A stretch of 64,000 nt of DNA, from positions 1 through 64,000 of the forward strand of contig NZ_JAHNZV010000006.1 in assembly GCF_022267535.1 (NCBI RefSeq), written 5' to 3'. Both the position numbers and the translations under genes were made by a program. The notes below the pieces were generated by a model. The model worked only from the letters and a program-made list of their open reading frames with translations, was not told where the DNA came from and made no database searches. Below, piece after piece: positions 47,868-58,463 of this stretch (position 1 is its first letter; each line of letters opens with the position of its first letter). The DNA comes from Psychromonas antarctica. GTDB lineage: Bacteria; Pseudomonadota; Gammaproteobacteria; Enterobacterales; Psychromonadaceae.

Positions 47868-49700
47868 TTACGCCTTACCTTTATTGCTATTATCCAACCG
47901 TTCAATTTTATCATTGGTAAGCGGTGGTGCAGGATGAACCGCAATAATAGTATCGCCTTCAATAGGTTGGTAATTATCACCAATTTCAAAAGGTTTTAAA
48001 CCTTCTTTACTATTGATAACAAAAAGGGGGACGGCACTTTTATTGGTTTGCTGGTAATCATGCCAAAGGAAAGACTCTCCTAACTTAGTTGCTTTTACTT
48101 TCCCAGCTTTGGTAAGCAAACTACTTAATTTAGCAAAAGTAACATCACGGCCAAATAAAATCTGCCTTGAACGAAATGTAGAACTGACTTTATTGCTTTT
48201 GTTATGATTTCCACCAGAATGCAGAGAAAAAACAACCTGCTCACCTAATAAATGCGAAAAATGCTGCACACCCAGCGCATTAAAATGAGGATTAGGTGAC
48301 AGTGCCAGCACTGTTTTTAAGTCCGCTAATGGCACAAAACGTTCTGCATGTTCCGATTGCGCATTCCCGTAATAACAGGAAAGCCCTGCCATGCGTGCTA
48401 AATGGCAGTTTTCCCAAGCCGGATCAGACAGTAAAACCGAGAAGCCAAGTTCTTTTAGACCTAAAGCAATACCACGTGCAACGTGATTACCACCGATAAT
48501 TAATACCATAGAAGGATCCGGTTTTCGCAATCCTAGCCACTTCGCCAAAGGTGTCCCCGTCAGGCTTTGCAGTACAACAGTGACAATAATGACCGTAAAG
48601 ACCAACGGCACAATTTTATCCGCATCAGCGACACCCGCTTCTGCCAGACTTAAAGAGAAAACCGACCCAACCGCGGCGGCAACGATCCCTCTTGGAGCAA
48701 TCCAAGCCAGTAATATTCTCGCTTTAAAAGTAATCTGAGTCCCGAAGGTTGAAGCCGCAATACATAACGGACGCGCTATAAATAGCACCACCGCTAGAAA
48801 CACAAAGACCATCGGCCCGAGCAATAACAGACTGTCTATATCAAGCCTTGCAGCCAGTAAAATAAATAGGCTGGAAATTAAGATCATGGAGAGATCTTCT
48901 TTAAATGCCAACACCGCGCTTAAATCAAGATCATCCTGATTCGCTAACCAGATACCGTAGATAGTTACCGCAAGTAAGCCAGATTCATGACTAAGTAAAT
49001 TAGATAAGGAGAGGCTAGCAAGTACCAATGCAAGCACCATAAATTTATGTAATTCGTAGGGCAACCATTCACGACGTATAATTAATGTTGTAAACCAGCC
49101 AGCAAACACGCCAATAAGCGATCCTATCGCTAATGTTTTGAGCAGGGAAAATAAAGTATTGAGTGCTGCATCCCCTCCATTGGCGGAGGTCACAGCTCCA
49201 AATACCAGTACGGCAAAGAGTGCGCCAATAGGATCAATCACGATCCCCTCCCAGCGTAGAATAGAATCAACTTCTTTAACGGGTTTCATACTATTTAACA
49301 TAGGCGCAATAACAGTCGGGCCGGTCACAACCAAAACGGCGCCAAGTGTTGCTGCAACGCGCCAATCCAAATCAAGCAACCAATAGGCCGCCAGCCCAAC
49401 AACAGTGAAAGTCACTAAGATACCGATTGAACAGAGGTTTGTCACCACTTTGCCAATCCCCTTTAGCTCTTTGAAATGCAAGGTTAATGCACCTTCAAAT
49501 AAGATAATAGCAACAGACAGAGAGATAACAGGAAATAAAAGATCACCGAGTAAATTATCGGGATTTAATAAACCTAGGCCGGGTCCCAAAATTAACCCCG
49601 TTAGTAAAAGAAATAAAATGGCAGGCACTTTTAATGACCAAGCAAGCCATTGGGCAAGCACCGAGACACACGTGATGGCGGCAAACATAATCGCTGTCAT
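47868..49700 (-). CDS. CPA1-family cation/proton antiporter with RCK-like domain
   Basis: A 610-residue inner-membrane antiporter. About 12 hydrophobic segments fill residues 1-400, with TGPTVIAPML and EGIVIDPIGAL marking the CPA1 core (NhaP-type) and its conserved ion-binding Asp. From about residue 400 a Rossmann-like domain follows (VLIIGGNHVARGIALGL...LLSD), resembling RCK/TrkA-N, then a second regulatory part. This suggests a K+ or Na+/H+ exchanger gated by a nucleotide or ions. The ion cannot be decided from sequence. Confidence 0.85.
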   Translation of the reverse strand: MTAIMFAAITCVSVLAQWLAWSLKVPAILFLLLTGLILGPGLGLLNPDNLLGDLLFPVISLSVAIILFEGALTLHFKELKGIGKVVTNLCSIGILVTFTVVGLAAYWLLDLDWRVAATLGAVLVVTGPTVIAPMLNSMKPVKEVDSILRWEGIVIDPIGALFAVLVFGAVTSANGGDAALNTLFSLLKTLAIGSLIGVFAGWFTTLIIRREWLPYELHKFMVLALVLASLSLSNLLSHESGLLAVTIYGIWLANQDDLDLSAVLAFKEDLSMILISSLFILLAARLDIDSLLLLGPMVFVFLAVVLFIARPLCIAASTFGTQITFKARILLAWIAPRGIVAAAVGSVFSLSLAEAGVADADKIVPLVFTVIIVTVVLQSLTGTPLAKWLGLRKPDPSMVLIIGGNHVARGIALGLKELGFSVLLSDPAWENCHLARMAGLSCYYGNAQSEHAERFVPLADLKTVLALSPNPHFNALGVQHFSHLLGEQVVFSLHSGGNHNKSNKVSSTFRSRQILFGRDVTFAKLSSLLTKAGKVKATKLGESFLWHDYQQTNKSAVPLFVINSKEGLKPFEIGDNYQPIEGDTIIAVHPAPPLTNDKIERLDNSNKGKA

Positions 49701-50064
49701 AAATACCCTATTTGATTAATAAAAATAATATTCGTGTCATACACAACAAAGCATTCTTAAGAACAGTACGCAAAAAACAAGCAACACCCAATCCAACTAA
49801 CTCAGGACGAGTTAAAGTGAAATATTATAGCTGCTAATTGTGACAATAAGTAAATTCAAAGCCATTGAATTTCCGCGCATCTAATCATAACCCATCAAAC
49901 TAATACTAAAGCCAGATAAGTTACAACACTAAGAGCCAAACGGGTCGGAATAAAGGGTGAAATTTAATTAGAGCAATTACTATAGGGACAACATAAACAC
50001 ACAAAAAAAGTCCCACATAAAGTGAGACGATTTAATTTACCACCAAAAACGAATGCTAATACAG
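49701..50064. other. Spacer between antiporter and lysS
   Basis: 364 bases holding the lysS terminator near its end and presumably the antiporter promoter near its start. No gene-like frame or recognised operator is seen. Confidence 0.5.
50003..50028 (-). terminator. Terminator of lysS
   Basis: On the minus strand GTCTCAC and GTGGGAC pair (one U-G) around a 5-base loop, followed by a seven-base T-run. Confidence 0.88.
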
Positions 50065-51582
50065 TTATTTTCCCTGTGGACGCATATGTGGGAATAGCAA
50101 CACGTCACGGATAGTGTGACTATCAGTAAACAGCATTACCAAACGGTCAATGCCAATACCTTCACCTGCTGTAGGCGGTAACCCGTGCTCTAATGCAGTA
50201 ATATAATCGGCATCGTAAAACATCGCTTCATCATCACCTGACTCTTTCTGCGCCACTTGCTCCAAGAAACGCTCTGCTTGATCTTGTGCATCGTTCAGCT
50301 CAGAGAAGCCATTAGCAAGTTCACGACCACCAACAAAAAACTCAAAACGGTCGGTGATACTTGGATCTTGATCGTTACGACGTGCTAGTGGTGAAACTTC
50401 AGCAGGGTAGGCGGTAATAAAGGTCGGTTGCAGTAGTTTATGTTCCGCTGTTTCTTCGAAGATCTCAGTTAATACTTTACCTTCTCCCCAGCCATCTTTC
50501 AGATTTACATGTAAACGAGCCGCTAATGCTTTTAGCCCTTCCATACTTTCAAGTTCAGATGCATCAACACCTTCATTGTATTCAATCACCGCTTCTTTCA
50601 TGGTGATGCGGATAAAAGGTTGGCCAAAGTTAAACTCTTGTTCACCGTATTTAACAATACTTGATCCCAGTACGTTTTCCGTAATAGTACGTAACATATC
50701 TTCGGTTAAGTTCATTAGATCGATGTAATCAGCATAAGCTTGGTAGAATTCAATCATAGTAAATTCTGGATTGTGACGTGTTGAAACCCCCTCATTACGG
50801 AAACTGCGATTGATTTCAAATACACGCTCAAAACCACCTACGACTAAACGCTTGAGATTTAACTCCGGTGCAATGCGCAAGTACATAGGTAAATTAAGTG
50901 CGTTATGAAACGTTTCAAATGGTTTGGCCGCCGCACCACCCGGAATCGCTTGTAACATGGGCGTTTCAACTTCCATAAAATCACGATCATTTAAGTACTG
51001 ACGGATAGCAGTAACAATTTTATTGCGCAGAATAAAAGTTTTACGTGATCCTTCATTGGCAATTAAGTCTAAATAACGCTGGCGGTAACACGCCTCGGTA
51101 TCTGCAAGACCGTGGAATTTATCGGGTAATGGGCGCAGCGCTTTCGTTAATATACGGATTTCGCTGACTTTGATACTTAGCTCATTCGTTTGCGTTTTAA
51201 ATAACACACCTTTAGCACCTAGGATATCGCCTAAATCCCATTTTTTAAATTCTTCATTATAGAAACCTTCAGGCAGATTATCTCGTGTAACATAAACCTG
51301 AATACGTCCACCCATATCTTGAATAGTCGCAAAGCTGGCTTTACCCATAATGCGACGCATCATCATACGACCGGCAACACTGACTTCAACCGCTAATTCA
51401 GCTAACTCTTCTTTGCTTTTATCATTGTATAATTCATGTAAATTATCAGAGATATTTTCACGGCGGAAATCATTGGGGAAGGCCTGTCCCTTTTCACGCA
51501 TTGCATTAAGCTTATCCATACGCTGCGCTAGAATTTCATTTAACTCTTCTTTAGGTGCTTCTGTTGGGTTTTTCTCTGACAT
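50065..51582 (-). CDS. lysS: Lysyl-tRNA synthetase, class II
   Basis: Charges tRNA(Lys). The 505 residues show the OB-fold anticodon domain ([20 protein letters not shown]) and the class II catalytic motifs: motif 2 [23 protein letters not shown] and motif 3 [11 protein letters not shown]. It lies 65 bases after prfB with no terminator between, the usual prfB-lysS operon of gammaproteobacteria. Confidence 0.98.
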   Translation of the reverse strand: MSEKNPTEAPKEELNEILAQRMDKLNAMREKGQAFPNDFRRENISDNLHELYNDKSKEELAELAVEVSVAGRMMMRRIMGKASFATIQDMGGRIQVYVTRDNLPEGFYNEEFKKWDLGDILGAKGVLFKTQTNELSIKVSEIRILTKALRPLPDKFHGLADTEACYRQRYLDLIANEGSRKTFILRNKIVTAIRQYLNDRDFMEVETPMLQAIPGGAAAKPFETFHNALNLPMYLRIAPELNLKRLVVGGFERVFEINRSFRNEGVSTRHNPEFTMIEFYQAYADYIDLMNLTEDMLRTITENVLGSSIVKYGEQEFNFGQPFIRITMKEAVIEYNEGVDASELESMEGLKALAARLHVNLKDGWGEGKVLTEIFEETAEHKLLQPTFITAYPAEVSPLARRNDQDPSITDRFEFFVGGRELANGFSELNDAQDQAERFLEQVAQKESGDDEAMFYDADYITALEHGLPPTAGEGIGIDRLVMLFTDSHTIRDVLLFPHMRPQGK

Positions 51583-51647
51583 GATTTTTCCTATTTATTT
51601 TCTTTCAATATAATTTATTTAATTCACGAGCTAACGCAACGCGATGA

Positions 51648-52746
51648 TTACAGTCCAGATTTTAGGCTAGCTTCAATGAATTTATCTAAACCGCCATCTA
51701 ATACCGCCTGAGTATTACGGCTTTCAATGCCGGTTCTTAAATCTTTAATCCGCGCATCATCTAATACATATGAGCGAATTTGGCTACCCCAGCCAATATC
51801 CGATTTACTATCTTCACTGATTTGTTTTTCGGCATTTTGTTTCTGCAATTCATATTCATACAGCTTGGCTTTTAGCTGTTTCATTGCTTGATCTTTATTC
51901 TTATGCTGTGACCTGTCATTTTGACACTGCACCACAAGATTAGTCGGTACATGGGTAATACGCACCGCAGATTCTGTCGTATTAACGTGCTGTCCTCCCG
52001 CTCCAGAGGCGCGATAAACGTCGATACGTAAATCGGCAGGGTTTATCTGAATATCAATATCATCTTCAATTTCAGGGTAAACAAATGCAGATGCAAAGGA
52101 GGTATGACGACGACCACTTGAGTCAAAGGGGGATTTACGTACCAAGCGGTGCACACCCGTTTCAGTTCGCAGCCAACCAAAAGCATATTCACCTGAAAAG
52201 CGAATAGTCGCGCCTTTAATTCCCGCCACATCACCCGCTGAAGCTTCCATTAGTTCAGTTTTATAACCATGAGCTTCACCCCAACGAAGATACATACGCA
52301 GCAGCATATTCGCCCAATCTTGCGCTTCGGTACCGCCAGAGCCGGATTGAATATCTAAATAACATGAGCTGGCATCGTGTTTACCTGAAAACATGCGTCG
52401 GAATTCTAAGATTTCTAATTTTGTCTCTAATTGCTCAGCTTCCTTGAGCGCTTCATCAAAACTATCTTGATCTTGTTCTTCAACCGCCATCTCTACCAGC
52501 ATCTGAATGTCATCTGTTCCTGCCGTTAAGACATCAATAGTTTCCACCACCAACTCCAACGCACTGCGCTCTTTGCCTAACGCTTGCGCTCGCTCCGGAT
52601 CATTCCATACATCAGGGGATTCGAGTTCGCGGCTAACTTCTTCTAGCCGTTCTGATTTGGCTTCATAGTCAAAGATACCCCCTAAGCAGCTCGGCGCGCT
52701 CAGTTAGGTCTTTTACTTTATTTAAAATAGGGTTGACTTCAAACAT
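51648..52746 (-). CDS. prfB: Peptide chain release factor 2 (programmed +1 frameshift)
   Basis: Terminates translation at UGA and UAA. Codons 1-25 run from the ATG at 52746 ([14 protein letters not shown]) to an in-frame TGA at 52669-52671. A +1 shift at CTT TGA C continues as GAC in the frame ending at 51648. The joined protein has 365 residues, as in E. coli. The SPF motif ([14 protein letters not shown]) for UGA recognition and the catalytic GGQ ([16 protein letters not shown]) are present. lysS follows in the same operon. Confidence 0.97.
52668..52686 (-). promoter_or_regulatory. prfB autoregulatory frameshift site
   Basis: CTT AGG GGG TAT CTT TGA C: a Shine-Dalgarno-like AGGGGG upstream of the slippery CTT and the in-frame TGA. 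When RF2 is scarce, the ribosome shifts +1 and makes full-length RF2. It matches the E. coli element over this core. Confidence 0.97.
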
Positions 52747-53268
52747 CAAAGATCTCAATTAGATTGATAGTAAAAAAGAGTCGAATTTTAACCAATCTCA
52801 AGCGAAATATATAGTGCAGATAGAAAATAAAAATCTGAATCCATATGATTACTCGGTTTTTTATCCTGAGCAATCGCTAGCGGCAAATAATTAGCTCTGA
52901 CAAAACGACGCAAAATAACAAAATACCACTTAGATCAACAAGTTAACAAAAAAAGCTTAGCGACTTAATCGTTTCTGCCTGTTAAGGCACTCAGCGCAGC
53001 AACAGACAGAAATAGCGACACTGTCGTCAATTGTCGATAACGAGCTGCTCTGAGTCAGCTAGGAGAACGATGATTTGCCCACATTTGTGGTGATTTTATT
53101 CTGCCTGCATGCTTATTTTCAAAATATTTGCACATTTTGAGCGCTTTCTTGGTGCAATTATTTTTGATTGCAGTAAAGTTAACCACCGCTTAGTTCAAAA
53201 CAAGGTTCACCTCCACCCGATACAGGTGGAAAGTGACGCAATTTACCAATTGTATAAAGGAGTATGTT
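52747..53268 (+). other. Divergent control region between prfB and ilvI
   Basis: 522 bases. A hairpin with TCAC/GTGA and CCACC/GGTGG arms lies at 53207-53236, close before the ilvI ribosome site. A tiny frame with a very good AGGAG site encodes MICPHLW (53070-53093); it has no run of Ile, Val or Leu codons, so it does not look like a classical ilv attenuator peptide. No terminator-like T-run follows the hairpin. Confidence 0.45.
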
Positions 53269-54993
53269 ATGGAAATGTTATCTGGCGCCGAAATGGTTGT
53301 CCGCTCACTACAGGACGAAGGTATTGAACATATTTTCGGTTACCCTGGTGGCTCAGTATTGGATATTTATGATGCGATTTTTCAATGCAGCGATATTGAG
53401 CATTTCTTGGTTCGACATGAGCAAGCCGCCGTACATATGGCAGACGCTTATTCACGCTGCACAGGTAAGGTAGGCACGGTACTAGTGACCGCCGGACCAG
53501 GCGCAACAAATTGCATTACAGGGATTGCAACGGCATATATGGATTCAATTCCACTGGTCGTTATTTCCGGGCAGGTTCCGACCAACTGGATTGGAGATGA
53601 TGCCTTCCAAGAAGCCGATATGATAGGTGTTTCACGCCCAGTGGTAAAACACAGTTTTTTATGTCGCACTGCGCAAGAAATTCCAATGGCGATAAAAAAA
53701 GCCTTTTATCTTGCATCAACGGGCCGCCCAGGACCTGTTGTTATTGATTTACCAAAAGATGTACAAAATCCGCTGCTTAAATTTCCTTATGAATATCCAA
53801 AAAGTATTGAATTACGCTCATATAATCCAACGCTCCGAGGACATAAAGGACAGATAAAACGCGCACTGACAGCATTACTCGCAGCTAAAAAACCAGTACT
53901 TTATGTCGGTGGCGGCGCGATTATATCAAATGCCTCCAAGCAAATTATTGAGCTGGCTGAAAGGCTCAATTTACCCGTAACCAATACATTAATGGGCCTT
54001 GGCGCATTTCCTGGACAGCACAAACAAAATATCGGCATGCTCGGTATGCACGGTACTTACCAAGCCAATCGTTCGATGCACAATGCCGATCTTATTTTTT
54101 CTATCGGCGCACGCTTTGATGATCGCGTCACCAATAATGTCGACAAATTCTGTCCAAATGCAAAAATAATGCAAATTGATATTGATCCAACCTCAATATC
54201 TAAAAACATTCATGTTGATTTACCTATTGTTGGCTCTATCGAAATAGTATTACAGCAAATGCTGGTTCTGCTTGATGAAACACAAGCAAGTAATGACAGC
54301 GAAAAAATCAATTTATGGTGGGATCAAATAAACGAATGGCGCGCAAAAAAATGCCTTGCTTATAAAACCTCAGAGACTTATATCAAGCCTCAGCAAGTCA
54401 TCGAAAGTTTATACAAAGTCACCAATGGTGATGCGATTATCACCTCCGATGTAGGTCAGCATCAAATGTTCGCCGCCAACTATTATCCCTTTAAAGAGCC
54501 GCGCCAATGGATCAACTCAGGTGGACTCGGCACGATGGGGTTTGGTCTGCCAGCTGCTATTGGCTGTAAAATTGCCCATCCTGAGAAAACCGTTTGCTGC
54601 GTCACGGGTGATGGTTCAATTCAGATGAACATTCAAGAACTGTCTACCTGCATGCAGTACAAAATTCCGGTTATTATTGTATTACTCAATAACCGCTCTT
54701 TAGGTATGGTTAAACAGTGGCAAAAAATGTTCTACGGCGGTCGTCAATCACACTCTTATATGGACAGTGTCCCTGATTTCGTCAAACTTGCCGAGGCATA
54801 TAATCATATCGGTATTAAAGTTGACAAAATTGAAGAACTTGAGCCCGCTCTGCTACGTGCGGTTGAACTCAAAGATCGCGTCGTATTTATTGATATAGCG
54901 ATTGACCCGGAAGAACATGTTTACCCGATGCAGATAAAATTCGGCAGCATGGAAGATATGTACCTTAGCAAAACGGAGAGAACCGATGCGTAG
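53269..54993 (+). CDS. ilvI: Acetolactate synthase III large subunit
   Basis: Catalytic, thiamine-diphosphate-dependent subunit for the first common step of valine, leucine and isoleucine synthesis. Residues from [14 protein letters not shown] match E. coli IlvI nearly throughout: [13 protein letters not shown] with the catalytic Glu, [20 protein letters not shown], and the ThDP/Mg motif [13 protein letters not shown] start at 53269, with AAGGAG 8 bases before. The frame is open 12 codons further upstream. The stop overlaps ilvH by 8 bases. Confidence 0.96.
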   Translation: MEMLSGAEMVVRSLQDEGIEHIFGYPGGSVLDIYDAIFQCSDIEHFLVRHEQAAVHMADAYSRCTGKVGTVLVTAGPGATNCITGIATAYMDSIPLVVISGQVPTNWIGDDAFQEADMIGVSRPVVKHSFLCRTAQEIPMAIKKAFYLASTGRPGPVVIDLPKDVQNPLLKFPYEYPKSIELRSYNPTLRGHKGQIKRALTALLAAKKPVLYVGGGAIISNASKQIIELAERLNLPVTNTLMGLGAFPGQHKQNIGMLGMHGTYQANRSMHNADLIFSIGARFDDRVTNNVDKFCPNAKIMQIDIDPTSISKNIHVDLPIVGSIEIVLQQMLVLLDETQASNDSEKINLWWDQINEWRAKKCLAYKTSETYIKPQQVIESLYKVTNGDAIITSDVGQHQMFAANYYPFKEPRQWINSGGLGTMGFGLPAAIGCKIAHPEKTVCCVTGDGSIQMNIQELSTCMQYKIPVIIVLLNNRSLGMVKQWQKMFYGGRQSHSYMDSVPDFVKLAEAYNHIGIKVDKIEELEPALLRAVELKDRVVFIDIAIDPEEHVYPMQIKFGSMEDMYLSKTERTDA

Positions 54994-55483
54994 TATTATT
55001 TCTGTATTACTTGAAAATGAATCAGGAGCACTGTCTCGCGTAGTCGGTCTGTTTTCCCAACGGGGTTACAATATCGAGTCCCTGACCGTTTCACCAACTA
55101 ATGATAAAACATTGTCACGTATGACCATTACCACCGAAGTAACCGATGTAGAAACGCTTGAACAGATGATGAAACAGCTGCATAAGTTAGTTGATGTATT
55201 GCGAGTAACTGAATTAACAGAAGGGCCACATGTTGAACGGGAGCTTATGTTAGTGAAAGTGCGCACACTCAATGGCACACGCGAAGAGGTTAAGCGTTGC
55301 GTCGATATTTACCGTGGACAAATAGTTGACATTACACAACACCTTTATACTATCCAGTTGAGTGGTACCTGCTTTAAATTAGATGCGTTTGTTACAACGC
55401 TTGAAGAAACCAGTGAAATCGTTGAAGTCGTTCGCTCTGGTGTTTGTGGCATTGCACGTGGAGAAAAAGCATTGCGCGGTTGA
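54986..55483 (+). CDS. ilvH: Acetolactate synthase III small (regulatory) subunit
   Basis: Confers valine feedback inhibition on IlvI. It opens with the ACT domain [32 protein letters not shown] (key Gly and Asn in place), followed by the C-terminal domain ending [14 protein letters not shown]. The 165 residues are normal. It is translationally coupled to ilvI. Confidence 0.96.
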   Translation: MRSIISVLLENESGALSRVVGLFSQRGYNIESLTVSPTNDKTLSRMTITTEVTDVETLEQMMKQLHKLVDVLRVTELTEGPHVERELMLVKVRTLNGTREEVKRCVDIYRGQIVDITQHLYTIQLSGTCFKLDAFVTTLEETSEIVEVVRSGVCGIARGEKALRG

Positions 55484-55523
55484 TTATGACTCATAGAGTC
55501 ACCGTTAATAAGCACTAAAATAG

Positions 55524-55559
55524 AAATGCAAAGCAGATAATTATCGCTTTGCATTTTTT
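55524..55559 (+). terminator. Terminator after ilvH
   Basis: AAATGCAAAGC (55524-55534) and GCTTTGCATTT (55546-55556) pair; the inner GATAATTATC is itself self-complementary. A T-run follows. Confidence 0.9.
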
Positions 55560-55575
55560 ATAAGGAGTTAGCCCC

Positions 55576-55782
55576 ATGTTTGAATTAGGCGCATTATTAC
55601 TCTCTGCCTTGGTTTTATTTCTGTTTGGCGTATCTCTGCTAAGTTTAACCATAATAGCGATGATCATGATACTGAGTTTTATTTTACTGACCACTCTCTC
55701 ATTTATTTTTAAATTTGGTTTTTGGATATTACTGGCCGTTGCTATCTATTATTTCTTTAGTAAAAATAAGGAAGTCCAATGA
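55576..55782 (+). CDS. Small inner-membrane protein, PspG-like
   Basis: A 68-residue very hydrophobic protein with two or three membrane helices (FELGALLLSALVLFLFGVSL and FGFWILLAVAIYYFF). Length and pattern (VSLL, then a helix, then 'W-I-L-L-A-V-A-I') resemble phage-shock protein G. TAAGGAG lies well placed before the ATG. It starts right after the ilvH terminator, so its promoter is unclear; I found no sigma-54 element that would support psp control. Its stop overlaps the next gene by 4 bases. Confidence 0.55.
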   Translation: MFELGALLLSALVLFLFGVSLLSLTIIAMIMILSFILLTTLSFIFKFGFWILLAVAIYYFFSKNKEVQ

Positions 55783-56201
55783 AATCTATTATTTTATTGC
55801 TATTAGCGAGCACACTTTTTATCAGCAATAGCGCATTTGCTAATCTATTAGCAGTCGACAAGGGTTTTGCACGGGCCACGCCGCCACATGCCAAAAATGG
55901 CGCTGCGTTTATGATGATTCACAATGCGGCTAAAAACGACATAAACCTTATCGCCGCGAGTAGTGATATTGCGGAACGTGTAGAGTTACATAATCATGTG
56001 ATGCAAGATGGTTTAATGAAAATGCGTCAAGTTAAACAGATCAGTATCCCCGCAGGAGGGCAACAAAAATTACAGCCGGGTGGCTATCACATTATGTTTT
56101 TACATTTGAAACAACAACTTAAAGATGGCGAGTCAGTGGCAATACAATTGCACTTTGATAACGGCGAAATACTGTCAGTTACCCTACCAATAAAAAAATA
56201 A
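55779..56201 (+). CDS. PCuAC-type periplasmic copper chaperone
   Basis: A 140-residue exported protein with a signal peptide (cleavage after NSAFA) and the PCuAC fold. The Cu(I) ligands are visible in order: VELHNHVMQDGLMKM and, about 21 residues on, GYHIMFLHL, giving the H-(M)X10M-X21-HXM pattern. Such proteins deliver copper to the CuA site of cytochrome oxidase. It is coupled to the preceding small membrane protein by ATGA. Confidence 0.85.
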   Translation: MKSIILLLLASTLFISNSAFANLLAVDKGFARATPPHAKNGAAFMMIHNAAKNDINLIAASSDIAERVELHNHVMQDGLMKMRQVKQISIPAGGQQKLQPGGYHIMFLHLKQQLKDGESVAIQLHFDNGEILSVTLPIKK

Positions 56202-56244
56202 CTGTACAAAAAACACTAACAAATAATTTAAATTAGGAATAACA

Positions 56245-56880
56245 ATGAAAAAACAGATCTGCGCAGCTCTTGTAGCTGGTGTTATTAGCATGCCGACAAT
56301 GGCTGATTTTTTAGGTGTCTATGCGGGGGTTGATTACCGCACCACTAGTACAAGCCATACCGCCAATGGATATACTGGCGGGTTCGATGACACTAATAAC
56401 CTGTCAGGTTACATTGCATTTGAGCACTTTATCCCGCTTATTCCCAATGCAAAACTAAAGTACTCTTATCTGGACGCTGAAGTCAGTGGCACTTCAACTG
56501 AAATTAACAGCTCAGAAGCCAGTGCTATTTTGTATTATGAACTATTTGATAACGATTTATTTGAATTGGATTTGGGCTTAGCCTATAGCCGTATTGAGAC
56601 AGACTTTCAAAACTTAAGCACCGATTTAGGACAAGCCTATGGCGCAGCAAAAGTGCATATCCCTGGCGCGCCCGTTTATGCTTTTGCAGAAGTGATTGCT
56701 GGCTCGCTAGCTGATGATGATGCAACCGATGCAGAGTTCGGCCTTGCTTACACGTTCAACCCAGATTCACTATTATTAAACGTTTCTGTTCGTGCCGGAT
56801 ACCGTTTCCAAGATGCTGAAATCAACAACTTTAAACAAGAAAATAAAGGCTTATTTGCCGGCCTAGACGTGCACTTTTAG
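56245..56880 (+). CDS. Outer-membrane beta-barrel protein, TIGR04219-like
   Basis: A 211-residue protein with a signal peptide (ends PTMA, mature DFLGVYAG) and alternating beta strands, ending in Phe (GLFAGLDVHF) as outer-membrane barrels do. DFLGVYAGVDY and the general layout recall the TIGR04219 family, function unknown. AGGAATAAC precedes the ATG. A strong terminator follows. It lies behind the copper chaperone gene by 43 bases. Confidence 0.7.
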   Translation: MKKQICAALVAGVISMPTMADFLGVYAGVDYRTTSTSHTANGYTGGFDDTNNLSGYIAFEHFIPLIPNAKLKYSYLDAEVSGTSTEINSSEASAILYYELFDNDLFELDLGLAYSRIETDFQNLSTDLGQAYGAAKVHIPGAPVYAFAEVIAGSLADDDATDAEFGLAYTFNPDSLLLNVSVRAGYRFQDAEINNFKQENKGLFAGLDVHF

Positions 56881-56900
56881 AGGCACGATATGCCACTATA

Positions 56901-56936
56901 AAAAATGCGTATAAATTAATTTGTATACGCATTTTT
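56901..56936 (+). terminator. Terminator after the barrel gene
   Basis: AAAAATGCGTATA (56901-56913) pairs over 13 bases with TATACGCATTTTT (56924-56936), giving T-tracts on both strands. Confidence 0.92.
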
Positions 56937-57020
56937 GTTCATTAAATTACAAGCAGGACTCGCCAAGACCTTAGCAACTAGCTCGCTTGTGCACAACCGC
57001 AAGGATTTACTGACTTACCG

Positions 57021-58256
57021 ATGATGACAGTAGCTGATACTGGATTATGTAATACTCAGTACTCCACGACTGACGGTGCTGCAGTAACAGGCATCGCGCA
57101 AATTACAGTTACCTCTTCTTTTGCTAATACGGGAAGCACTAGTTGGCGCGACTTTGGCGGTATGTACTTCAATAATTATGCAATACGCTTAGTTAATGAT
57201 GGTAGTAACAGTGTCGATATCTACAACTTAGATTCGGAAAATAACACCATTACTCCAGTTTCTGGTGACGTTACTTGGCAAACAATTACGGTTAACGATA
57301 AAACACTTGTTACTTTCAGTACCGATAACTTGGTTTTATCTGAGATTAATGGGCTGATTTTAACTGAAATTGGCGGCTATGTCAGAATCGGGGAAACATG
57401 GGGTGACAGTCCGGAGGACAATGAAGTTGAGTTGATGTTTAATGGCATTGCGAAAGACGATATCTTAGCTGCGTTTATTCCAAGTAATATCAGCGATAAT
57501 GTAATTCCATTAACCGCACTAATTGGCAGTTGGAAAAATGACGATGTCGTTTTTCAATTTAACTCTGATATGACTTATAACATGCAGCAAATTACTGATT
57601 ATCAAGTGGGTGATGATTCCTATGCGGGGACAGAGTTTGGCACTTACAGCTACGATCCTGATACCGGAGCTATCACGATTGCTCTTATCAGCGCAGATAA
57701 TAATGGCACCTCGGGGCTTTCTGATTATGTGAATAATCCCGATAATTCTTTTGTACTTACTGCATATCAAGCTGACAGCAGTGTAACCTTCTCTTATGTT
57801 GATGGTGATGAGAGTGGTGAATTCACATTGACGGCCAGCACTGACGCTCCTGATGCGTTTTCAACTGAGTACGTAGCAGGGAAAACATTTTATGTAGTCT
57901 GGTTTGGTGATGGCGATGATGTGAATGGCGATCTGTATAATGTGCCTGTGGTGATTGAAATGAACTTCAATGCTAACGGGGAATTAACTGGAACGGGTTT
58001 ATTGAACACAAGCATTCCAGCAGATCTGATTTTGCATTATCAGGTTAGTGACAACGGGCTTCTATATATTGAAGAAGACCAAGATACAGCAAGCGAAGGA
58101 AACCGTATAAGTTGCGGTAGCACTTCTGACTATATCAAAACACAATTTGTTGTTAATGAGCAATTTGACAATGTGGATCTATACTTCTTTGATAAGCAAA
58201 CCGCATTAGATTACGCAAGTGGATTAACTGAATCCATTCCTGTCTGTACTTTATAA
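57021..58256 (+). CDS. Hypothetical protein, probable former lipoprotein with lost signal
   Basis: A 411-residue acidic beta-rich protein that I do not recognise. An N-terminal domain (about 1-165) is followed by a lipocalin-like repeat (LIGSWKNDDVVFQFNSDMTYN) and a C-terminal domain. The sequence looks secreted (many Asp/Asn/Thr, few Lys), yet no signal peptide precedes the ATG. In frame upstream the codons read stop-L-A-C-A-Q-P-Q before the ATG, as if a lipobox had lost its signal part. The ATG has no well-placed ribosome site. It may be a pseudogene with an intact body. Confidence 0.5.
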   Translation: MMTVADTGLCNTQYSTTDGAAVTGIAQITVTSSFANTGSTSWRDFGGMYFNNYAIRLVNDGSNSVDIYNLDSENNTITPVSGDVTWQTITVNDKTLVTFSTDNLVLSEINGLILTEIGGYVRIGETWGDSPEDNEVELMFNGIAKDDILAAFIPSNISDNVIPLTALIGSWKNDDVVFQFNSDMTYNMQQITDYQVGDDSYAGTEFGTYSYDPDTGAITIALISADNNGTSGLSDYVNNPDNSFVLTAYQADSSVTFSYVDGDESGEFTLTASTDAPDAFSTEYVAGKTFYVVWFGDGDDVNGDLYNVPVVIEMNFNANGELTGTGLLNTSIPADLILHYQVSDNGLLYIEEDQDTASEGNRISCGSTSDYIKTQFVVNEQFDNVDLYFFDKQTALDYASGLTESIPVCTL

Positions 58257-58275
58257 TTAACCGCAATAATGAATC

Positions 58276-58304
58276 AACACCTGTCAGCTGATAGGTGTTT
58301 TTTA
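58276..58304 (+). terminator. Terminator after the hypothetical gene
   Basis: AACACCT (58276-58282) and AGGTGTT (58293-58299) enclose TCAGCTGA, itself a palindrome, followed by T6 and more T. Confidence 0.88.
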
Positions 58305-58463
58305 TTATTTAACCTCAACTCGGAATAATGAAAGCGAAATTAGCTGCGCTGTATCGATTTGCTTATCCCGAACCGAGGTTATTTACCTTAAACTCAGTCA
58401 TCACAAGAGCCGTTAGAATAAGGCTTTCAAATAGTCCTGCTAACTGCAGACTTGTGAGCATTA

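Noticed and set aside
53070-53093. Seven-codon frame MICPHLW with an excellent ribosome site before ilvI
   Set aside because: It lacks branched-chain codon runs and no attenuator terminator follows. It is noted in the spacer entry but not called a leader peptide.
53109-53327. 72-codon frame upstream of and into ilvI
   Set aside because: It overlaps the ilvI start in another frame and shows no leader-peptide pattern of Ile, Val or Leu codons.
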